From positions 1 to 11,029 of the forward strand of contig CAMLKV010000037.1 of NCBI GenBank assembly GCA_946480635.1: DNA of 11,029 nucleotides, written 5' to 3'. The notes under the pieces are model-generated. The model was not told the origin of the DNA. It did no database searches and saw only the letters and a program-made list of their open reading frames with translations. The translations under genes were made by a program, and so were the position numbers. Shown one piece after another: positions 8,001 through 11,029 of this stretch. How positions within the stretch are numbered: the stretch's first letter is position 1; each line of letters starts with the position of its first letter. The stretch is from an uncultured Flavobacterium sp. Its GTDB lineage: Bacteria > Bacteroidota > Bacteroidia > Flavobacteriales > Flavobacteriaceae.

Positions 8001-8250
8001 TATAATTTGCAGCCACCAATCCTGTAAAAGTATTTGCTTGCGTAGTAACTATAGGAGTTGTTAGATCAGGTAATTTGTAAACGGTAAATATAACTACCCC
8101 ACTAGGAGTAGTATTTGAAACAGTAAAATTTAGTCTTCCATTTCCTGGACAAGTTTCGTTAACCGCTGTTAAGTTTAAAGTAAAATTTGATGACTGCCCA
8201 AAAGACAGATTAAAAAATGTTAAAAGAAAAATAATTAATTTTTTTCTCAT
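5002..8250 (-). CDS. Secreted repeat protein with T9SS type B C-terminal sorting domain
   Basis: This 1082-residue protein has a Sec signal peptide (MRKKLIIFLLTFFNLSFG, cleavage likely before Q19). The C-terminus (999-1082) is a type B sorting domain of the gliding-motility kind: IPKGVSANGDGDNDNF at 1001-1016, KIYNRYG at 1028-1034, NEWGG at 1045-1049, LLPTGTYYY at 1056-1064 and a terminal GWVYLNY. It should therefore cross the outer membrane by the T9SS and be surface-attached or released. Between these lie about seven or eight beta-rich modules of about 90-100 residues, several ending in VTDSCG or a variant (171-175, 271-275, 363-367, 455-459, 650-654), then Ig/PKD-like modules at about 750-835 and 845-917. 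Cysteines pair within modules. The overall plan resembles SprB-type adhesins but is far smaller. The start is 16 bp after manC, so it is probably co-transcribed. The ligand is unknown. Confidence 0.9.
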   Translation of the reverse strand: MRKKLIIFLLTFFNLSFGQSSNFTLNLTAVNETCPGNGRLNFTVSNTTPSGVVIFTVYKLPDLTTPIVTTQANTFTGLVAANYRVVATESLPNGTSNIRQKDIVILDMIAQMQLDFQSENQTCVHLGSISVTTISGYPVSYEIISGPLTFTPQTSNVFTGLVAGTYVVKVIDRCGEFITQNIVIENLNNVITFGQSALNPIDCNLLSQNVVITTQVGIYYPITVQYTVYEPSGNVTVSTQVINSGDPNSLLLTGTIPFIYGQTYSYQIAVTDSCGNTYNSGLTSVNALMEVSVGVGLVNCNSKKIQLNIKNGIAPFTVIFLSSPPGFNPNTYNSLHPNFSTSIIAYNNLSVPLPAGNYNVQVTDSCGRTDNESFIVDNVVLVPNIVVSQLNGCSEGFSSFSIGTNNALFDIVTAEMVSAPSTYPVTLPLNLNANIYLGSVFLSDLPSGAYNLRLTDNCGITHNVTVQANGYHTNFNNVNVIEDCSSFKIDLQNSSNIPAGLVTFWLQKFNPVTNQWVHPITGTSGGAGINSLNALNLTNFTISNSISSVGKFRVVKMFFSYKLPTSSDPSTTNYCIEEIKNFESNLEPRIKDIYSFSCSNNSYQVIVEAEGVGPLTYEIITKDGLPFYVNNLNSSVFNSLAAGVYSFKVTDSCGNSKSRLFEVSGNVILPIMATPFCNGSIGNLSVPYFSYLQYEWWKDNNTSVILSNSNSLTFSPFNFNTHSGVYHVRITNPGNPNTCINLVLDYTIQSSLGNPNAGNDSEITICGTHGIINLNSLLSANHDLNGIWSETSNSGIPLINGSWDSTNLSAGTYLFQYSVDGLCDIDDVAVIKINLKNQPQSPNAFFDSQVCIYGDLHLYASTVFGATYVWTGPNGFLSNEQNPVISNVTSLMQGVYTVKAILDGCESEPSSVQVEVNDLPDFQLKTWCDTNKQIKVDFTNQTVNPDLFEYEWVYPDGNVYYGNQNIEISSGETGNYTVSVTNFNGCKAVKSLLIDCTLCNIPKGVSANGDGDNDNFDLSCIDEIKNVKIYNRYGILIFEKDNYVNEWGGNDKKGHLLPTGTYYYLISFNDNNFKSGWVYLNY

Positions 8251-8266
8251 GAATTCATCAAAGATG

Positions 8267-9331
8267 TTATTTTAAATCATTTACAATTGCAGTAATTCTT
8301 TTTATTTCCTGTTCCTTGTTTTTTGGATAAATTAAAAGTATGCCTTCTCTATCTACTATAATATAATCGTGCAAACCGTCAATGATAATTAACTTATCGG
8401 CATCAGAACGCACAATATTGTTTGATGCATTTTCTAATACTACTTTAGCATTAACAACAGCGTTATTATTATGATCCTTATCTAATTTTTCATGTAAAGA
8501 GCCCCAAGTACCTAAATCATTCCAATCGAAAGTTGCTGGAAGAACATATACATTGCTTGCATTTTCCATCACAGCATAGTCAATCGAAATATTTTCTGCA
8601 GACGAATAATTATCTTCAATAAATTGTTTTTCTGAACTTGTATTAAAATCATTCCATCCTTTTAAGAACAAAGTGTTCATTTGAGGTTGGAATTTTTCAA
8701 AAGCCTCAACAATAGATTTTACACTCCAAATAAAAATTCCTCCATTCCAAAGAAAGTTACCACTTTCCAAGAACGACTTAGCCGTTTCATAATCTGGTTT
8801 TTCTCTAAACTGTTTTACTTTTTTTACAGCATTAGAATCTGTTTTATCATATTCAATATATCCAAAACCTGTATTAGGAAATGTTGGTTGAATACCCAAA
8901 GTCATTAATGCATTTTCGCTTTGGCAAAAATCGAAACATTGCTGCAAATCACTTGTAAAAGCATTTTCATCCTCAATCCAATGATCACTTGGCGCTACCA
9001 CCATTACCGCATCTGGATTTTGCTTTTTTATTTTTAACGAAGCATATAAAATACATGGTGCCGTGTTACGCATAGCTGGTTCCAATAAAACTTGTTCTTG
9101 TTTTACCTGAGGCAATTGTTCAAGAACCAAGTCATTGTATTTCTCATTCGTTAATACTAAAATATTTTCGGTTGGAATAAGTTTAGATAACCTAGAAAAA
9201 GTTTTCTGAATAAGTGTTTCCCCTGATCCCAACATATCGTGGAACTGTTTAGGAAATTCTGTAGTACTCACAGGCCAAAAGCGAGAACCAACTCCTCCGG
9301 CCATTAATATTGCATAATAATTTTTATTCAT
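8267..9331 (-). CDS. manC: Mannose-1-phosphate guanylyltransferase
   Basis: The product makes GDP-mannose from mannose 1-phosphate and GTP in the cytoplasm. The 354 residues show the nucleotidyltransferase signature AGGVGSRFWP (11-20) with FPKQF (26-30), then EPAMRNTAP (84-92), PSDHW (114-118, the metal-binding aspartate D116), GYIEY (157-161), REKP (176-179), NGGIF (196-200) and WNDLGTW (270-276), all in family order. It is the short single-domain form: the C-terminal cupin phosphomannose isomerase domain of bifunctional enzymes (about 470 residues) is absent. An in-frame ATG at 9355 would add eight residues, but it falls at or before the predicted transcription start and the signature normally begins about ten residues from the N-terminus, so 9331 is preferred. 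GDP-mannose would feed surface-glycan synthesis; the T9SS cargo gene follows after 16 bp. Confidence 0.93.
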   Translation of the reverse strand: MNKNYYAILMAGGVGSRFWPVSTTEFPKQFHDMLGSGETLIQKTFSRLSKLIPTENILVLTNEKYNDLVLEQLPQVKQEQVLLEPAMRNTAPCILYASLKIKKQNPDAVMVVAPSDHWIEDENAFTSDLQQCFDFCQSENALMTLGIQPTFPNTGFGYIEYDKTDSNAVKKVKQFREKPDYETAKSFLESGNFLWNGGIFIWSVKSIVEAFEKFQPQMNTLFLKGWNDFNTSSEKQFIEDNYSSAENISIDYAVMENASNVYVLPATFDWNDLGTWGSLHEKLDKDHNNNAVVNAKVVLENASNNIVRSDADKLIIIDGLHDYIIVDREGILLIYPKNKEQEIKRITAIVNDLK

Positions 9332-9340
9332 AATATTTGA

Positions 9341-9353
9341 GTTACAAAGTAAC
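9341..9353. promoter_or_regulatory. Small odd palindrome GTTACAAAGTAAC in the manC leader
   Basis: GTTAC-AAA-GTAAC is a perfect 5-bp inverted repeat with a 3-base centre, placed between the predicted manC transcription starts and its ATG. It could be an operator half-site pair or a weak leader hairpin; it is short enough to be chance. Confidence 0.25.
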
Positions 9354-9360
9354 AAGCCTG

Positions 9361-9397
9361 CAAAGGTACAAAGATAAACTTTAACTCAACAGCTCAA
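9361..9397 (-). promoter_or_regulatory. Tandem Bacteroidota-type promoters for manC
   Basis: On the minus strand two consecutive octamers, TATCTTTG (9369-9376) and TACCTTTG (9361-9368), each match the -7 consensus TAnnTTTG. Each has a TTG at exactly 18 bp upstream (9395-9397 and 9387-9389), within the 17-23 bp reported for flavobacterial -33/-7 pairs. The two promoters are offset by 8 bp. The -33 boxes lie in the last codons of the SprT-like gene. Transcription would begin about 20-30 bases before the manC ATG. Confidence 0.75.
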
Positions 9398-9974
9398 CTT
9401 CAGCATTTGGGTTAAACAAATATACTTTTCCTGTCGCTATTTCTAAACATTCTATACGTTTTGTTCTCAGCGCCACTTTTTTAAAGACCTTTCCATTGTG
9501 AATTCTGAATGTACTTCCGTATGGAATTTCGAAAACATAATTTTTATCATTTATGGGATCAAATTGTTTCAATGCTAAAGCCAAAGTCGTATCAGTATCA
9601 CTAGTTGCTTTTGGATTTCTAAAATGTCTAGCAATAAGTGGTAACAAGTTATTCGGAAAAATTTCGGGTCTAATAAAAGGAACCATTAATCGCTGAAAAG
9701 TCATTTTCCACTCATCTCCATGTGGTTTTATACGTCGTCCATATTTTTCAAAAGCAACCAAATGTGCAATTTCATGAATTAGCGTTATAAGAAATCGATA
9801 TTTATTTTGCGAAAAATTTACTGTAATAATATGTGAACCATTTGTATCACGACGATAATCTCCGTGTCTTGTTATACGCTCGTTTACAATTTTAAGATGC
9901 ACATTATTTGCTTTGATTAATTCAAAACACATTGGAACTGCATGTTCAGGGATATATTTATATAAAACGTCCAT
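9381..9974 (-). CDS. SprT-like zinc metalloprotein
   Basis: The 197-residue product has a gluzincin-type active site: HEIAH at 67-71 gives two zinc ligands and the catalytic E68, and H85 in KPHGDEW is the likely third ligand. This HExxH...H spacing and the surrounding wording (ITLIHEIAHLVAF, then HGDEWKMTF) define the SprT-like domain shared with the DNA-protein crosslink protease Spartan; whether the bacterial protein cleaves proteins is not settled. The C-terminal CxxC...CxxC zinc ribbon of typical SprT is missing, with only C176 in that half. Instead residues 150-195 look like a small beta domain (GKVFKKVALRTKRIECLEI). I believe this is the usual Bacteroidota form rather than a truncation. 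It starts 18 bp after the four-helix-bundle gene, and a perfect palindrome fills that gap. Confidence 0.87.
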   Translation of the reverse strand: MDVLYKYIPEHAVPMCFELIKANNVHLKIVNERITRHGDYRRDTNGSHIITVNFSQNKYRFLITLIHEIAHLVAFEKYGRRIKPHGDEWKMTFQRLMVPFIRPEIFPNNLLPLIARHFRNPKATSDTDTTLALALKQFDPINDKNYVFEIPYGSTFRIHNGKVFKKVALRTKRIECLEIATGKVYLFNPNAEVELLS

Positions 9975-9975
9975 T

Positions 9976-9995
9976 TAATTATGAATTCATAATTA
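9976..9995. repeat. 20-bp perfect palindrome spanning a stop codon
   Basis: TAATTATGAA/TTCATAATTA is self-complementary over all 20 bases. It contains the TAA stop of the four-helix-bundle gene (9993-9995) and ends one base before the SprT-like ATG region. Twelve of its bases (AATTCATAATTA, 9984-9995) recur on the other side of the four-helix-bundle gene at 10386-10397. Confidence 0.85.
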
Positions 9996-10352
9996 TGAAT
10001 TTTTAATATTGTTTTTCGAAGTGATGATAATACTTTTAGTGATTTTCAAGACTTCCTCACAATCATTATAAATCTCTAAGAATTCATCTTTCGAAATATA
10101 ATCTGAAGCTTGCAAAAGTTCTAACCAATACATAGATTCATCACATTCCTTTTGAGCAATGGATAATTTATGAATAAAATCAGGCTTTGTCTGTCCATTT
10201 ACTGCTTCGCGTATGTTTGCACCAACAGATGTAATTGAACGAACAAATTGCTTTGATAATATATATTCACGTTTAGATTCTGTGATTTTTTTATAAAACT
10301 CCACTCCTTTAATCGCTAATAAAAAACTTTTATCTTTAATTACATTACTCAT
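9993..10352 (-). CDS. Four-helix-bundle protein (23S rRNA intervening-sequence type)
   Basis: This 119-residue, all-helical protein matches the family first found encoded in intervening sequences of 23S rRNA genes and related in fold to the Avd accessory protein of diversity-generating retroelements. The signature lies in residues 38-80: RSITSVGANIREA (38-50), then KLSIAQKECDESMYWLELL (62-80), with the conserved S-x-G-A-N-I-x-E-A turn and E-C-x-E-x-x-Y/W-L-x-L helix. Typical members are about 115-125 residues, so it looks intact. No 23S rRNA, reverse transcriptase or template repeat is present here, so it is a free-standing copy of unknown function. It sits between SDR and SprT-like genes and is flanked on both sides by AT-rich repeats sharing TAATTATGAATT. 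The last residues (ITSKNNIKNS) are unstructured and run into the palindrome. Confidence 0.9.
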   Translation of the reverse strand: MSNVIKDKSFLLAIKGVEFYKKITESKREYILSKQFVRSITSVGANIREAVNGQTKPDFIHKLSIAQKECDESMYWLELLQASDYISKDEFLEIYNDCEEVLKITKSIIITSKNNIKNS

Positions 10353-10365
10353 TTTTCAAGTTTTC

Positions 10366-10397
10366 ATTCATAATTAAACATTTATAATTCATAATTA
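10366..10397. repeat. AT-rich repeats upstream of the four-helix-bundle gene
   Basis: Two copies of ATTCATAATTA lie at 10366-10376 and 10387-10397, the second extended to AATTCATAATTA (10386-10397). The same 12-mer is at 9984-9995 beyond the other end of the gene, in direct orientation, and its complement is at 9976-9987. No TAnnTTTG box is visible in this 46-bp gap. Confidence 0.75.
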
Positions 10398-10398
10398 G

Positions 10399-11029
10399 CT
10401 AAGGTGTCGTTGAAGAAACCTGAAGCACTTTCCCATTATAATATTTATTTCCTGTCAAAGCAAAATTAAAAATATAATCAGCCATTTCTTTAGCCGAAAT
10501 TGGCGCTTGATAACCAGGAAAAGCTTCTTGTAACATTTCCGTTTGAACAGCTCCCAATGCCAAAACATTAAAGGCAATTCCTCTTTCTTTATATTCTTCT
10601 GCCAACAATTCTGATAAAGTAATCACAGCACCTTTACTTGAGCTATATGCTGCCAATCCAGGAAACTTCATACTTCCTTGAATTCCGCCCATCGAACTTA
10701 TAGTAATCACATGACTTCCTTTTTGCAAATATGGAACACAAATACGAGTTAAAGCTGCAACACCAAAAACATTCACCTTATAAATATCTTCAAATTCTTT
10801 AGTCGAAATTTGTTCGAATGGTTTATGAAGTAAACTTCCTGCATTATGAATAATCACATCCACTTTCTTCCATGTAGCATCAATAAATTTTTCAACTTGT
10901 TGTAAATCTTCTTCAATTGACAAATCAATTGATAGACAAGTGATGTTTTTATTCTCAATTAATTCTTGAGGTGTTTTTCTAGAAATTGCTAATACCTGAT
11001 GTCCTTCATTTGCGAATTGTAAAGCCAAT
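10399..11029 (-). CDS. SDR family oxidoreductase, N-terminus beyond window edge
   Basis: A short-chain dehydrogenase/reductase, expected to oxidise or reduce a carbonyl or hydroxyl group with NAD(P). The visible 210 codons include the D-L-S-x-E region after the second Rossmann strand, the HNAG motif, catalytic Ser in ISSMGG and the catalytic Tyr/Lys pair in YSSSK, followed by the usual N-V-L-A-L-G-A-V-x-T-E-M segment. The glycine-rich TGxxxGIG cofactor loop, normally about 15 residues ahead of LALQFANEGHQV, is cut off. The frame is still open at the right edge; the codon at 11026-11028 is TTG (Leu), not a real start. The stop is TAG at 10399-10401. The next gene starts 46 bp on. The substrate cannot be predicted. 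Confidence 0.9.
   Translation of the reverse strand, partial: LALQFANEGHQVLAISRKTPQELIENKNITCLSIDLSIEEDLQQVEKFIDATWKKVDVIIHNAGSLLHKPFEQISTKEFEDIYKVNVFGVAALTRICVPYLQKGSHVITISSMGGIQGSMKFPGLAAYSSSKGAVITLSELLAEEYKERGIAFNVLALGAVQTEMLQEAFPGYQAPISAKEMADYIFNFALTGNKYYNGKVLQVSSTTP

Noticed and set aside
8681..8908. Plus-strand open frame inside manC
   Set aside because: Antisense shadow of a clearly conserved enzyme.
9332..9355. Longer N-terminus for manC (start at 9355)
   Set aside because: It falls at or before the predicted transcription start, and the added MLLCNSNI does not resemble a family N-terminus.
9993..10352. Diversity-generating retroelement (the four-helix-bundle protein as Avd)
   Set aside because: No reverse transcriptase, template repeat or variable repeat is present in the window; the protein fits the general family rather than Avd specifically.

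Overview
This 11 kb window is ordinary low-GC (about one third G+C by eye) chromosomal DNA from a member of the Bacteroidota, most likely Flavobacterium or a close relative in the Flavobacteriaceae. The clearest indicators are a secreted protein with a type IX secretion system (T9SS) type B C-terminal sorting domain, promoter elements of the Bacteroidota form TAnnTTTG, a SprT-like protein of the zinc-ribbon-less kind, a MlaE/MlaF pair with the Bacteroidota variant motifs, and an interspersed palindromic element that I recognise from flavobacterial genomes.

Layout. (1) 1-2321, minus strand: a probable three-gene operon read right to left, with a GT-B-like glycosyltransferase (1224-2321), a five-helix membrane protein of unknown function (425-1201) and an FkbM-type methyltransferase cut by the window edge (1-421). 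(2) 2322-2497: a divergent intergenic region holding a nested inverted-repeat element of about 105 bp (2378-2482) and a promoter -7 box for the leftward operon. (3) 2498-4952, plus strand: a family 2 glycosyltransferase, then, after a gap with 7-bp tandem repeats, mlaE-like permease and mlaF-like ATPase genes 2 bp apart. (4) 4968-5002: a strong bidirectional terminator between convergent genes. (5) 5002-11029, minus strand: read right to left, a truncated SDR oxidoreductase, a four-helix-bundle protein flanked by AT-rich repeats, a SprT-like metalloprotein, mannose-1-phosphate guanylyltransferase (manC) with its own tandem promoter, and a 1082-residue T9SS-exported repeat protein.

How the genes fit together. 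Most of the window concerns the cell envelope: nucleotide-sugar supply (GDP-mannose from ManC), two glycosyltransferases and a methyltransferase that could decorate a surface glycan or glycoprotein, a lipid ABC transporter core (MlaEF), and an exported surface protein. A shared pathway is not demonstrated. The SDR, SprT-like and four-helix-bundle genes look like co-directional neighbours rather than pathway partners.

Novelty. I see no clear undescribed defence, mobile or RNA system. The signals most worth a second look are the palindromic element set 15 bp ahead of the GT2 start codon, the four-helix-bundle gene bracketed by matching AT-rich repeats (one a 20-bp perfect palindrome covering its stop codon), the tandem 8-bp-offset promoter of manC, and the modular cysteine-paired architecture of the T9SS cargo. 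There is no tRNA, rRNA, CRISPR array or insertion sequence. The gaps between the genes annotated here are all below 300 bp.
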